Assembly: GCF_000754095.2 (NCBI RefSeq)
Contig: NZ_JQSG02000004.1
Span: forward strand, 1 to 64,000
Origin: Acidihalobacter prosperus
GTDB lineage: Bacteria > Pseudomonadota > Gammaproteobacteria > DSM-5130 > Acidihalobacteraceae
DNA length: 64,000 bases
Direction of reading: 5' to 3'
Position numbers and translations under genes: made by a program
Part shown: positions 1-7,876 of the stretch, piece by piece
Layout: every line of letters starts with the position of its first letter
Numbering within the stretch: position 1 is the stretch's first letter
The notes under the pieces: generated by a model
Seen by the model: only the letters and a program-made list of their open reading frames with translations
The model's database searches: none
What the model was told of the DNA's origin: nothing

Positions 1-225
1 GAAGAAGAATTCGGCCGGGCTTGGACGGTGACGCGCGCCTGCGCGCCGGTCATGCATGGCTATGCCATGACCGCGCATAAATCGCAGGGCAGCACATTCT
101 ATTGTTCGATTGTCGATGTCCGCGATCTGTATGGCATGGCCCGCAAGTCCGGCGCCGAAGATTATCATCGCGCTCTTTATGTTGCCGTGACCCGGGCGAG
201 CGATTATGTCTGGCTTTGTATTTAG
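1..225 (+). CDS. C-terminal end of an SF1 (RecD/UvrD-type) DNA helicase, 5' partial
   Basis: The frame is open from base 1 and ends at a TAG at 223-225, so only the last 74 residues are inside the window. The tail contains YAMTAHKSQG followed by LYVAVTRAS. These are the arrangements of motifs V and VI in the UvrD_C_2 fold of RecD, TraA and Dda-type helicases, which unwind DNA with ATP. The Walker A part lies outside the window. Family is fairly sure; exact helicase type and role are not. Confidence 0.75.
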   Translation, partial: EEEFGRAWTVTRACAPVMHGYAMTAHKSQGSTFYCSIVDVRDLYGMARKSGAEDYHRALYVAVTRASDYVWLCI

Positions 226-272
226 AGCGCAAAAAAAACGCGCCCCGAACTGGTCGGAGCGCGCTGGATGAT

Positions 273-476
273 TCAGTCGCCGATGGCGGACCAAACGGCC
301 CAAGCCAAAACGATAACGACAATGGCAGCGGCCACAGCCCCTAGGGGCGTCATGTCGTGCATCAGCTTGAAAATCGCGCCGTAAATGACGCCGTGGATCA
401 CTGCTGAGCCGATCGCATGGCCCAGCCAGTGGCTATGATAGCCGCCATGGTGCCAATAAACTTCGCGATAGCTCAT
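273..476 (-). CDS. small two-helix membrane protein (67 aa)
   Basis: Two hydrophobic stretches cover most of the protein, around residues 15-37 and 43-66, so it should sit in the inner membrane. A GGAGG lies just upstream of the ATG. Its start overlaps the end of the next upstream gene by four bases, which points to translational coupling within a minus-strand run that begins near 1276. I do not recognise the family and no function can be assigned. Confidence 0.6.
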   Translation of the reverse strand: MSYREVYWHHGGYHSHWLGHAIGSAVIHGVIYGAIFKLMHDMTPLGAVAAAIVVIVLAWAVWSAIGD

Positions 477-679
477 GTCTTGCCTCCTATGACGGGGTCG
501 GCATTGAGTTTGTCGCTCAGCGCCTGCAGACCATAAACCAGGTCGTTGGCCCGGTCGATCAGTGCCTGCACGTCGATCTTGTAAGCTGCCGGGGCAGCTT
601 TTTGCATATCCACCAGGTCGTTAACCAGAAAGACAGCCGAATGGCGGCTTTTGGTGCAGGTCTCTTCCAGAATATTCAT
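473..679 (-). CDS. small hypothetical protein (68 aa)
   Basis: Predicted all-helical soluble protein with two amphipathic helices. Start chosen at the first ATG, with GAGG about 8 bases upstream. It ends in an ATGA overlap with the downstream membrane protein gene. Not recognised. Confidence 0.55.
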   Translation of the reverse strand: MNILEETCTKSRHSAVFLVNDLVDMQKAAPAAYKIDVQALIDRANDLVYGLQALSDKLNADPVIGGKT

Positions 680-689
680 ATCTCGATCC

Positions 690-875
690 TCAGTTAGGCA
701 ATTTGCCGATGAGCCCGCGGTACTTCCCCCATCGTTCGGGATAGCGATTGACCAATGTTTCGAGGTCGCTATTGGTTAGCGGGTTGGTTGGATGCCGGGC
801 CAGTTCCATCACGTGCCGGTCGGCTTCTGCGATACGCTTGTGCGTTTCCCAGAACATCTGTTCCTGCGATTTCAT
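690..875 (-). CDS. small hypothetical protein (61 aa)
   Basis: Charged helical protein. Its ATG overlaps the TGA of the preceding gene (ATGA at 872-875), so the two are probably translated together. Not recognised; likely a short accessory gene of the element. Confidence 0.55.
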   Translation of the reverse strand: MKSQEQMFWETHKRIAEADRHVMELARHPTNPLTNSDLETLVNRYPERWGKYRGLIGKLPN

Positions 876-1276
876 CCCTTCGCTCCTATTGCCTGGCAGG
901 CGATCGCGTACACATCGATCAGCGCCTCAGAAAGCGACGACGGCATGTCATCGACATCGATCTTGGATTGCTCGAAAGCCTCGACAAGCATCCTGCAGGC
1001 GGTACGCGCCTGGTTGTCCTGCTTCATCTGAATCACCGATGCGTCCGGTTTCGGAAAAGCCTCGACAGCGGATTCGATATTGAATTCAAGATACCCGCCC
1101 TTGATTTCTTCAAATTCGTCGTAGAGCAACGGCATTTCAGGCGTATCGTCCCATATCGTGCCTTCGTCGAAAGCGTTCGCAGCTTTCTCAAGGGCTTTTT
1201 CTTCGTTTTCGGCCTCGATGCCCACATGCACTTCGTGAGCGTAGTCGAGTGAATACGAAACAACGTACTTCGTCAT
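872..1276 (-). CDS. hypothetical acidic protein (134 aa)
   Basis: First gene of the minus-strand run 1276-273. An AGGAGA ribosome site lies 6 bases before the ATG. The N-terminal 45 residues alternate beta strand and a Glu/Lys/Ala-rich helix (AENEEKALEKAANAF), a pattern seen in small plasmid and phage accessory proteins with a ferredoxin-like fold. No catalytic motif is visible and the family is not recognised. Confidence 0.6.
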   Translation of the reverse strand: MTKYVVSYSLDYAHEVHVGIEAENEEKALEKAANAFDEGTIWDDTPEMPLLYDEFEEIKGGYLEFNIESAVEAFPKPDASVIQMKQDNQARTACRMLVEAFEQSKIDVDDMPSSLSEALIDVYAIACQAIGAKG

Positions 1277-1367
1277 TGGATCTCTCCTGTTCTGTTAATC
1301 GATCATGTCATGGCCGGCATGCGGTCCGGCGGCCGTTGAAGTGTTTTTTTGCCGCATTTTTTTCGTC

Positions 1368-1397
1368 AAAAAAACATGGGCGCCAAAGGCGCCCATG
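1368..1397 (-). terminator. rho-independent terminator
   Basis: Ten-base perfect stem (CATGGGCGCC / GGCGCCCATG) with an AAA loop at 1375-1397. On the minus strand it is followed at once by seven T residues. It sits directly after the stop of the 1426-2013 gene and would end that transcription unit. Confidence 0.85.
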
Positions 1398-1425
1398 AGG
1401 ATATGGATTGGCTTTTCAGAAAGGC

Positions 1426-2013
1426 TTAATTGATCGTATTCGTCGAACGGGAATCTTCTCCATAACACCGGATATCCGGAATCGGTTCTGCATCCGCATC
1501 CAGGTTGAGAATGTACGCGCCGTTGGACATGGCGTAACGAATCAGACCGGACAGTTCATCACTTGCGCCGAGCGCGGGGTCCAGGTAAACGAAATCTTCG
1601 TCGTCAAGCAGTTCCGGCAGAAACAGCGTCCAGCCATATTCGTGCGAAACAGTCCTGGGAAATCCGGCTTGGTTACGCGCGGCCATGTCGTCCAAGAGCT
1701 TGATATCGGAAGGCGAGAGGTGCGCGGTCGAAGCATCGACCATGGGCACCACGCCGGCCGGCAGTGTCTCGTCTGGCAGGTTGTTCGCCAACGCATCCAA
1801 CGTTGTCGCCAGTGCCTCGCGATAGGCCGGAGAACCTATATTGAATCCTGCGCGCTGTTGCGCCAGCACCATGGATTCCAGTGCATCGATTGCAGCCGCC
1901 TCCGGCGACCCAGGTTCCAGTCCCTCATGCAAGGACTCGAAGCAAAGGGAGAGGTCTTCTGGAATGTCCGTTATCGCCCGAATGTTCTTGCATTGCTTGC
2001 ACCCATCACACAT
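1426..2013 (-). CDS. hypothetical protein (195 aa)
   Basis: Soluble acidic protein beginning with a CxxCxxC cluster (MCDGCKQCKN) that could bind a metal. The last 60 residues predict strands and helices resembling small plasmid accessory domains of the DUF5983 kind, but I am not sure of that link. It overlaps the upstream zinc-ribbon gene by 8 bases and is followed by a strong terminator, so 2416-1426 is a two-gene operon. Confidence 0.6.
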   Translation of the reverse strand: MCDGCKQCKNIRAITDIPEDLSLCFESLHEGLEPGSPEAAAIDALESMVLAQQRAGFNIGSPAYREALATTLDALANNLPDETLPAGVVPMVDASTAHLSPSDIKLLDDMAARNQAGFPRTVSHEYGWTLFLPELLDDEDFVYLDPALGASDELSGLIRYAMSNGAYILNLDADAEPIPDIRCYGEDSRSTNTIN

Positions 2014-2416
2014 TGTCTATCTCCTTGAGTAAAAGCCGAGCGGCTTCGACGTAATTCATCAACGCCTGGTGAGAATCGAGATAGCCGTCATCGGGCTCTT
2101 CGCATTCGTTTTTCGGTTGCCCCTGGTCGTCGTCCCAATCCCACAGCGACAATGCTGCAATGGATTCGACAAAACGGCGCATTTTCTTTTCTGAGGACAG
2201 TGCCGCAGTTTCGCCACTGAATTTGGCGACAGTCGCTTCATACCCACATTGAGGACACTGGCAATAGGACTCACTCGTCCAGCAGTGATCACCGAATGTT
2301 TCGCTGCCGTCGTCATGCACCACGCACATAACTTCAGCCGCGATATTAAAAGGCCCGAAGCTTTCGCAGTTCGGACATTGCATGCCTTCAAGACAGTTTG
2401 TGTTTGGATTTTCCAT
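2006..2416 (-). CDS. zinc-ribbon hypothetical protein (136 aa)
   Basis: Two CxxC pairs (CPNC near residue 14, CPQC near residue 54) form a classical zinc ribbon. The rest is acidic and helical. The MENPN start resembles that of another small zinc-ribbon protein encoded at 21187-21453. GGAGG precedes the ATG by 6 bases. The upstream leader carries an 82-base element that is repeated at 2986-3067. Function unknown. Confidence 0.6.
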   Translation of the reverse strand: MENPNTNCLEGMQCPNCESFGPFNIAAEVMCVVHDDGSETFGDHCWTSESYCQCPQCGYEATVAKFSGETAALSSEKKMRRFVESIAALSLWDWDDDQGQPKNECEEPDDGYLDSHQALMNYVEAARLLLKEIDNV

Positions 2417-2441
2417 TTTGCCTCCAACGAGATTTTATGCC

Positions 2442-2523
2442 GGTAAGCGCCGGCATTCGCCTGTAAACGTTTTCAGGGAGGAGGCAACCCTGAAAACGCG
2501 CCCCGAAAGGGGCGCAGGCGTGT
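2442..2523. repeat. intergenic 82-bp structured repeat, copy A
   Basis: This segment matches 2986-3067 with a single mismatch that I can see. It contains two nested hairpins: CGTTTTCAGGG paired with CCCTGAAAACG, then GCGCCCC-GAAA-GGGGCGC. On the minus strand it lies upstream of the zinc-ribbon gene. It could be a terminator for transcription arriving from the right or a shared leader RNA structure. Confidence 0.8.
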
Positions 2524-2561
2524 ACTGCATCTATCCTTTTATGCGCTATGCTTCAAGCAAC

Positions 2562-2774
2562 ATGAAATATGAGATGTATCACATGCCAGATCTAGAACTG
2601 ATAAAGGGCCATCGAGACCAAGCCGTAAAACGGCTCGGCGAGTGCCTGCTTGAAAGCTTGCGAAGCGCTTCACAAAAAGATCGTGCTGATGCTGAACGTG
2701 AAATGCTCAACATCGATCACCGCCTATCGAAAAAGGCAACCCTTGTTAGCGTTCAACGCGGCGAGCAGCCATAG
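2562..2774 (+). CDS. possible small helical protein (70 aa)
   Basis: Plus-strand frame lying convergent to the 2746-2955 gene, with a 29-base overlap of the 3' ends. The product is highly charged and helical. Starting at the ATG at 2562 leaves only a weak ribosome site; later ATGs at 2574 and 2583 are alternatives. Codon use looks genuine, but strand and context make it doubtful. Confidence 0.35.
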   Translation: MKYEMYHMPDLELIKGHRDQAVKRLGECLLESLRSASQKDRADAEREMLNIDHRLSKKATLVSVQRGEQP

Positions 2775-2955
2775 ACTCGACCCTGGCTAACATTTCTTCA
2801 TCGATCAAGCGTATAGCCCTCTTGATTTCAGGCCGCAAATCCGAACTTTTGAGTTTTGCATAGAGAGAGACCAGATATTCCCTGTGCGACAAAAGGGATT
2901 CTTCGGTTGCGTTTTCGATTAGCGCATAAAATTCCTGCCAGAATTCACGATTCAC
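2746..2955 (-). CDS. small hypothetical protein, GTG start (69 aa)
   Basis: The GTG at 2953-2955 is chosen because GGAGG lies 8 bases upstream. The ATG further upstream falls inside the 82-bp repeat and has no ribosome site. The product is helical with a basic, Arg-rich end. Not recognised. Confidence 0.5.
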   Translation of the reverse strand: MNREFWQEFYALIENATEESLLSHREYLVSLYAKLKSSDLRPEIKRAIRLIDEEMLARVESMAARRVER

Positions 2956-2985
2956 TGTGTGCCTCCAAAATGAATATTGGATGTT

Positions 2986-3067
2986 GGTAAGCGCCGGCAT
3001 TCGCCTGTAAACGTTTTCAGGGCGGAGGCAACCCTGAAAACGCGCCCCGAAAGGGGCGCAGGCGTGT
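2986..3067. repeat. intergenic 82-bp structured repeat, copy B
   Basis: Near-identical partner of 2442-2523, differing at one base in the loop region (GGGCGG versus GGGAGG). It carries the same two hairpins and the same position relative to a downstream minus-strand gene with GGAGG. Confidence 0.8.
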
Positions 3068-3232
3068 TCAACTTTGCTTTGTTTTGCTTCGATGACTATA
3101 GGTCCGCTCTAGCGCGCGCAACCGCGTGCGGGCCTTGACGTAGGCCGGTGTGGCCTTTCTATGTTCTAGCTTGAGCAAACGTTTCCTGGCAACGCGAAGG
3201 CGTTCCAGCAGGCTTTTGTCTCTCCTGTTCAT
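3068..3232 (-). CDS. small basic protein (54 aa)
   Basis: Very basic, Arg/Lys-rich helical protein (RLRVARKRLLKLEHRK), possibly nucleic-acid binding. The ATG at 3232 overlaps the TGA of the preceding gene as ATGA. A longer frame running upstream overlaps that gene and is less likely. Confidence 0.5.
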   Translation of the reverse strand: MNRRDKSLLERLRVARKRLLKLEHRKATPAYVKARTRLRALERTYSHRSKTKQS

Positions 3233-3732
3233 GCGCGTTGATCCATGAGGCTGGCCGCGCCCACGGTGGCTTCGTAACGATGTTTTGAACCACGCTTTGT
3301 GAGCAGCAGCTTTACCTGACCTTTGGGGAATCTCGCTGTGATGACGCCGCTGCTGAAACGCTGGCTTCCAACTTTCAGGTTGCGATATTTCTGGCCCACC
3401 CTGACGTTCAGGGTGGCGGCTGCAACCTCGTTTCTGGTGTCTGCGCGCCACCGTTCGACGCAACGCCGGGCGTAATAGACCTCCATGCCTCTAATGCCGT
3501 TTTCGACGCGTTTCAGTTCCGGGTCGTTCGGGTAGGCGAAAGTCTCACCCATCCGTTTCTCGACATAGCTGAAAACATCTGTTGTGTAAAACAAACCTGC
3601 GTCGAGCGCTTCTGTGATCACGGCCATGAGCATGAGCCGTTCGGGTTCGGATTCTCGACGTTCGTTTTGAATGTCGTCCCAAATCATAGATGCCTGATTG
3701 GTGTTCTCTGGGAATGGATACATGACAGTCAT
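3229..3732 (-). CDS. hypothetical protein (about 167 aa)
   Basis: Mixed alpha/beta protein with a basic C-terminal half. The AAGAGG lies directly before the first ATG (3732) and 9 bases before a second ATG at 3723, so the true start may be 3723. Coupled by an ATGA overlap to the small basic gene downstream. No family recognised. Confidence 0.55.
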   Translation of the reverse strand: MTVMYPFPENTNQASMIWDDIQNERRESEPERLMLMAVITEALDAGLFYTTDVFSYVEKRMGETFAYPNDPELKRVENGIRGMEVYYARRCVERWRADTRNEVAAATLNVRVGQKYRNLKVGSQRFSSGVITARFPKGQVKLLLTKRGSKHRYEATVGAASLMDQRA

Positions 3733-3875
3733 CCTCTTGAATGCGCGGCCTTGCGGTCGCGCGAATTAGATTGCTGAAAGTTTTCCCGCGACGAAGCGCG
3801 AGAGAGAAGGCCGCGAGAGTCTGCGGCGGGACGTGAAATCCATTCCGAAATCGCCGGACGGCGTCTTTGGAAAGG

Positions 3876-3898
3876 CCCGAGCGCGCAAGGCGCTCGGG
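3876..3898 (-). terminator. probable terminator hairpin
   Basis: CCCGAGCG and CGCTCGGG arms around a short loop, placed just after the stop of the methyltransferase gene on the minus strand and followed there by CCTTTCC. The T-tract is weak. Confidence 0.5.
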
Positions 3899-3905
3899 TG
3901 ATGTT

Positions 3906-5639
3906 TCAGGCAGCGAACAGATCGTTCTGCCGATGAGTTAATGCGGGCAAATCCCGTTTTTCGTGCTCGATGACCGTGTCGATATCGATACCCTTTTCTT
4001 TCTGGATATCTTTCAGGATCTCATCAAGCAATGCGTTAGCTTTAGCCTGGTTTTCAGAATCGGCCTTACTAGACACCTCGCGAATCAAGCCATTCCAGAA
4101 CGTCCTGTTCCCAGGATGCGCTTCAGCCCGACGGCAAACTTCCTTGTCGAACTTCTCGGCGTTTTCGTACTGCAGCCAGAATGACTTGTCGACGCGTTCA
4201 TCTTCCGGCGGCAGCCATTGCCGATGTCTTCCGACAATCAGGTTCAAGCGATCGATATGCTTCCTGTTACCGGGGAAGAAATGAATGGTGCCCGTCCCAG
4301 GGTAATAGCGAATGTCGAAGAAATCGCACGAAAGCCTGTTGCCGGCCGCGAGTTCCTCGTATCGTGAATTAAAAAGATCCACCAGCCCGAAATGTTCTGC
4401 CTGTGGATTGCCGTCCAGTAGCGCAAAGGTCTTGTCGAAATCCTCCAGCTTGTTTTTGGCCTCCCAATCCAGGGCTTTGCCGGAATAATTCGGCTTGAAA
4501 TAAGGTAGTACAAAACGCGTGCCCTTGATGCGCATACCGCAAGTGCGATGCTTGTCGTTGGACTTCCATCCGCGATAATGCACGCGATTTCCCGTGTGAT
4601 ACTTTGTAATCTCGTCAAAGATACCGCACAGCATTTCAACCTGGATTTCCCCCTGATTTTCGACAAGACCAGAGAGAAAACCGCGAACATTGGCCACGGT
4701 AAAGTCCAACTCTTTGATTTCTTCAAAGCGTCGAGCGAATTCAGCCTTGATACCGGCTGTCAGCCGCGAGTTGATCTCCGTCATCCGAAGAATGTTGGCC
4801 CAGGCCGAGTTCTTCAGTTTCTGATATCGATCATGCAGCGCATCCCTGACCCACTCGGCTGAACGATGATCTCTTACATCGCCCTGCTCACCGATGATCT
4901 GCTCGAACGTGGGACCGAGCAGATTCTGGTAATACTCGGCGCGGGCTTCCGCGCGCACCAGTTCCTGCGTGGCCACCCAGGCCGCATTGAATGCGAGCAC
5001 TGCGTTTTCGATGTTTGAGTTCGGAATCGCCAAATCCTGATGACAATCGATCTCGATGCTATCCGGCGCTCCGCTGTCTTTGCTGAGATCGACCAGCAAT
5101 GTTCCCAGTAAATCCCGGCTGTCCGCCTTCTTTTCAAGGTGCACCAGGGCGATCTCGACATCGGTTTTGCGTTCGGCATTCGTGAAAGCGCCTTCAATGA
5201 ACTCCACGCTACCGTGATCTTCAATGAGATTGAGCAGATGCTGTCGCTCCCGGCTAAACGGATTGCGTACCGTTTCTGCGTTGAGGATCGCCACGATCTC
5301 TCCATGCCAAAGAATGTCCCAGGCATGCAAAACATGCTTGACGCCTTCGGCAAATGGCGGGTTCATGATGATGTGAGAATACTGGGCGCCCTTGTCGTAA
5401 GACAGGAAGTCCAAACCCAGCACGGTCGCGCCGAGTTCGCGCAATCTTGGATGATGCCGCATGTCGATCTCGAGACAGTCGAAGTTCCGACGATACTCGT
5501 ATTTATTCGGCATCCTTTCGAGCAAAGCTCCGCTTCCTGCTTCCGGCTCCAGCACGCGCTCGAACCTTCGATTGCGAAACAATGCCCACGCGCGGTCCGC
5601 CAAATCCGGCGGCGTTGGGTAAAATTGATTGTCGTTCAT
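3906..5639 (-). CDS. DUF4942-type class I SAM-dependent DNA methyltransferase
   Basis: 577-residue protein starting at the ATG at 5639, with AGGAG 7 bases upstream; an in-frame extension to 5852 has no such support. Residues 29-40 (VLEPEAGSGAL) are the AdoMet-binding motif I and residues 93-96 (NPPF) are the catalytic motif IV of N6-adenine methyltransferases. The C-terminal 350 residues match what I know of the DUF4942 extension found in plasmid and phage methyltransferases. No restriction endonuclease is next to it, so it is an orphan enzyme, perhaps protecting the element or marking its own DNA. Target sequence unknown. Confidence 0.75.
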   Translation of the reverse strand: MNDNQFYPTPPDLADRAWALFRNRRFERVLEPEAGSGALLERMPNKYEYRRNFDCLEIDMRHHPRLRELGATVLGLDFLSYDKGAQYSHIIMNPPFAEGVKHVLHAWDILWHGEIVAILNAETVRNPFSRERQHLLNLIEDHGSVEFIEGAFTNAERKTDVEIALVHLEKKADSRDLLGTLLVDLSKDSGAPDSIEIDCHQDLAIPNSNIENAVLAFNAAWVATQELVRAEARAEYYQNLLGPTFEQIIGEQGDVRDHRSAEWVRDALHDRYQKLKNSAWANILRMTEINSRLTAGIKAEFARRFEEIKELDFTVANVRGFLSGLVENQGEIQVEMLCGIFDEITKYHTGNRVHYRGWKSNDKHRTCGMRIKGTRFVLPYFKPNYSGKALDWEAKNKLEDFDKTFALLDGNPQAEHFGLVDLFNSRYEELAAGNRLSCDFFDIRYYPGTGTIHFFPGNRKHIDRLNLIVGRHRQWLPPEDERVDKSFWLQYENAEKFDKEVCRRAEAHPGNRTFWNGLIREVSSKADSENQAKANALLDEILKDIQKEKGIDIDTVIEHEKRDLPALTHRQNDLFAA

Positions 5640-5707
5640 AAAAGTCTCCTGAACGCGGAGACACAGCCCCGCTGGGACTGTGCCCCGCTGGGGTTGATGT
5701 TGCCGGC

Positions 5708-6097
5708 TCAAGCCAGCCTGTAAATTTTCCCGGTCAACCAGCGCCCACCAAGGAGCGCCAGGAAGACGCCGATGAGGACGCCGGCGCCCATGGGGGTGAC
5801 ATGGCCCGTGTAGGTCTTGTCGATGATTTCTCGCGCGATGAAAATCAGGCACACGTCCAGCAGAAACGCCAGGCGCAAGGCATGCTCCATCGCCCAGGTC
5901 GCACTCATCCAGGCGAGTTCAATCAAGGCAAGCGAGGTCAGAACGTCAGTGACCATCGAACGAATATCGAGCGGATTGCTCGGGGGGATAGCCAGATCGA
6001 TGGCCACATGAACGAGACCGATCAGCGCCATCAGTTGCAGCAGCACTGACGCGACCCACATGAGGATCGCCGTGCCCCAGTAATGCAGTTTCTGCAT
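5708..6097 (-). CDS. PsiE-like small membrane protein (129 aa)
   Basis: Four hydrophobic segments, at about 10-35, 50-67, 76-92 and 105-121. The central stretch ending FIAREIIDK resembles the conserved AREII region of the phosphate-starvation-inducible PsiE family. GGGAGA precedes the ATG at 6097. Family assignment is by pattern only; PsiE itself has no settled biochemical function. Confidence 0.5.
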   Translation of the reverse strand: MQKLHYWGTAILMWVASVLLQLMALIGLVHVAIDLAIPPSNPLDIRSMVTDVLTSLALIELAWMSATWAMEHALRLAFLLDVCLIFIAREIIDKTYTGHVTPMGAGVLIGVFLALLGGRWLTGKIYRLA

Positions 6098-6218
6098 GTA
6101 TTTTCTCCCTGTGTTCCGCGATAACGCCGCGGAGACGTGAAAATGGCAGGCGGTGTCAAACCGTCTGCGATCATCCGTCTGCAAGGAGACAGGCCCGGGA
6201 TATCCGGGCCTGCTTGGT

Positions 6219-6329
6219 TTACCGGCCTCTGCAGGCCTTGCGATTTCTCTGCTTCTTCTTGTCCTGAACCACTCGCGGCCGAAACCGTGGCGTACGGACT
6301 TGCTTGGCGATGGGGTTCCTGCGTTTCAT
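6219..6329 (-). CDS. small basic phage-type protein (36 aa)
   Basis: Short gene with GAGGAA 7 bases before the ATG. It begins MKRRNPIAK and ends in a run of Lys/Arg. This is the pattern of tiny basic proteins common in phages and plasmids (MK-K/R-RNP-AK start). It fills the gap between the PsiE-like gene and the TIM-barrel gene on the same strand. Confidence 0.6.
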   Translation of the reverse strand: MKRRNPIAKQVRTPRFRPRVVQDKKKQRNRKACRGR

Positions 6330-6407
6330 CAGTAATTCCTCAACCGTTTTGCATGAGTTTTATTCGAATTTTGCTTTATTGAGTTATCCGGCGATGACCG
6401 CGCCGGA

Positions 6408-6468
6408 GCGGTATCAATCTTTCCGTAGCGCGAATGCGCTCTGGAAAGATCCCCGGCCGAAGCCGGGG
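6408..6468. repeat. intergenic 61-bp repeat with terminator hairpin, copy 1
   Basis: Begins GCGGTATCAATCTTTC and ends in the perfect hairpin CCCCGGCCGAAGCCGGGG. The same arrangement occurs at 7803-7863. Each copy lies just downstream of a minus-strand gene, so the hairpin probably terminates it; the conserved 40 bases beside it are unexplained. Confidence 0.75.
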
Positions 6469-6480
6469 AACAGGAATGAT

Positions 6481-7224
6481 TTAGAAAAAGAACGGTCTTG
6501 TTTGGCCGCCTTCAGTGAACATAGTGGCTTGTGGGTTGGCGCATAACAGCATTTCCCACCACCACGGCTCGTTGGCGAGCTGCCCATGAGTGTCTGCGTC
6601 GCCGGCATTTCCAGAAAGGTGTATTTCAATGCACCGGTCGCTGGATAACAGTCTTTTTAGAAGCCGATCGTTTCTCTCACCAGTCCTATGGACGAGGATG
6701 TTGATATGTGACAGATCGATGGCGTACTTCACTCCAGACCGAAATAACGCCTCATATTCATCCCAGGTCGAGATGAGATAGTCAGCGCGGCTTGGGTACA
6801 TTCCTTCGATGCCCACCGGAATACCCATTCTTTCTTCCAGGGATCGAGTGTTCTCAAAGATTTCCTCAAGCGTGGCGTTTTTCCGATGGCCCGCATGCCA
6901 GGTATAAGCCGGAGAACGGAATGCGCCGGCCATATCGACTACCCGATTAAAGTAATCCGGATATCGGTCAAACGTGGACGCATCTGCGTCTACGGGCCAG
7001 CCCTCGACGTGAACATTGGCATGCAGCCTGAAGCTTACGTCGGGATTTTCAGCCATCAGGTCTTCCGCGTCTTCGTGCGACAGATTGCCAGGATTCTGCG
7101 GGCATATCTGGACATGCTCGACAGAGAGCGCGCCTAACAAGGGCTCGCTCGAGTTTCTGGCCGCACTGATCGCTGTTTTCACCCGCAATCCACGCCAGGC
7201 ACCGAGACTGACGTTACAGTTCAT
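6481..7224 (-). CDS. xylose-isomerase-like TIM-barrel protein, possibly MNIO-related (247 aa)
   Basis: Start taken at the ATG at 7224, which overlaps the end of the upstream gene by 11 bases. Motifs HAGH, GIEGMY, IDLSHINI and IEIHLSGNAGDADTH are spaced like the His/Glu/Asp/His metal ligands of the AP-endonuclease-2 or xylose-isomerase superfamily. The order also recalls the DUF692/MNIO iron enzymes that modify peptides. It could be a sugar-phosphate epimerase, a nuclease or an MNIO enzyme; the superfamily is likely, the reaction unknown. A longer frame to 7455 overlaps the neighbour and is not credible. Confidence 0.55.
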   Translation of the reverse strand: MNCNVSLGAWRGLRVKTAISAARNSSEPLLGALSVEHVQICPQNPGNLSHEDAEDLMAENPDVSFRLHANVHVEGWPVDADASTFDRYPDYFNRVVDMAGAFRSPAYTWHAGHRKNATLEEIFENTRSLEERMGIPVGIEGMYPSRADYLISTWDEYEALFRSGVKYAIDLSHINILVHRTGERNDRLLKRLLSSDRCIEIHLSGNAGDADTHGQLANEPWWWEMLLCANPQATMFTEGGQTRPFFF

Positions 7225-7747
7225 GACTGTAATCCACGGTCTCGATAATATTGTCCGAATGCTCCAACTCAATAACGCCTTCCGGAAATTCTTCGCAGGG
7301 CGAAATGAAAGTGATGGTACCCCGACCGCCCTCGTCGATTTCATATCCATCGTGACCGAAATGGTTAATGAGGCATTCGGTAAAATACGAAAGAAAATCT
7401 TCGAGCGGGATACTTTCAACGAACACCTTGATTCCTGTTCTGTACCTGTTCTCAAAATTCAAGAACGTTATGGGGCCGTCTGGTAATCCGTCTGACAAGT
7501 AAATATCTTCAACGCCGCCCGAATCTCCTTCACCATAGTAGGTCACCTCGCACCGAGCTTGGGCAGTGAATTTTAACGAATTCATCAGCACCAATTTGTT
7601 AAAGGAAATGATCTTTCCGTTGAGAGCCTTGATGCTATCAACGTCCGTCTGCATTTCCGAAACCATGTTCAAAATCTCCAGAGCCTTCTCCTGCTCATCG
7701 GATTCGAAATTTTGGCGAATTAACGCCTCTGTTGCTATTTCACGCAT
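7214..7747 (-). CDS. DUF6878-like protein (177 aa)
   Basis: The central part (YYGEGDSGGVEDIY) and the C-terminal end (ETVDYSHEL preceded by an acidic strand) follow the pattern of DUF6878, a plasmid-borne domain of unknown function. GAGGAG precedes the ATG. It overlaps the TIM-barrel gene, so the two are probably made together and may act together. Confidence 0.55.
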   Translation of the reverse strand: MREIATEALIRQNFESDEQEKALEILNMVSEMQTDVDSIKALNGKIISFNKLVLMNSLKFTAQARCEVTYYGEGDSGGVEDIYLSDGLPDGPITFLNFENRYRTGIKVFVESIPLEDFLSYFTECLINHFGHDGYEIDEGGRGTITFISPCEEFPEGVIELEHSDNIIETVDYSHEL

Positions 7748-7802
7748 GTTTTTTCTCCTCTATACCCGTGATGGGCAAATTAGCCCGGCAATACCGGCCG
7801 GG

Positions 7803-7863
7803 GCGGTATCAATCTTTTCGCAGCGGGAAATAGCTCTGAAAAGATCCCCGGCCGAAGCCGGGG
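7803..7863. repeat. intergenic 61-bp repeat with terminator hairpin, copy 2
   Basis: Second copy of the 6408-6468 element with the same CCCCGGCC-GAAG-type hairpin. It lies immediately downstream of the VWA-domain gene on the minus strand. Confidence 0.75.
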
Positions 7864-7876
7864 TAAGGAAAAGACG

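Noticed and set aside
1-225. The helicase end as part of a type IV-D (RecD-type) CRISPR system
   Set aside because: It is 23 kb from the csf genes, and the locus already has DinG, the IV-A helicase.
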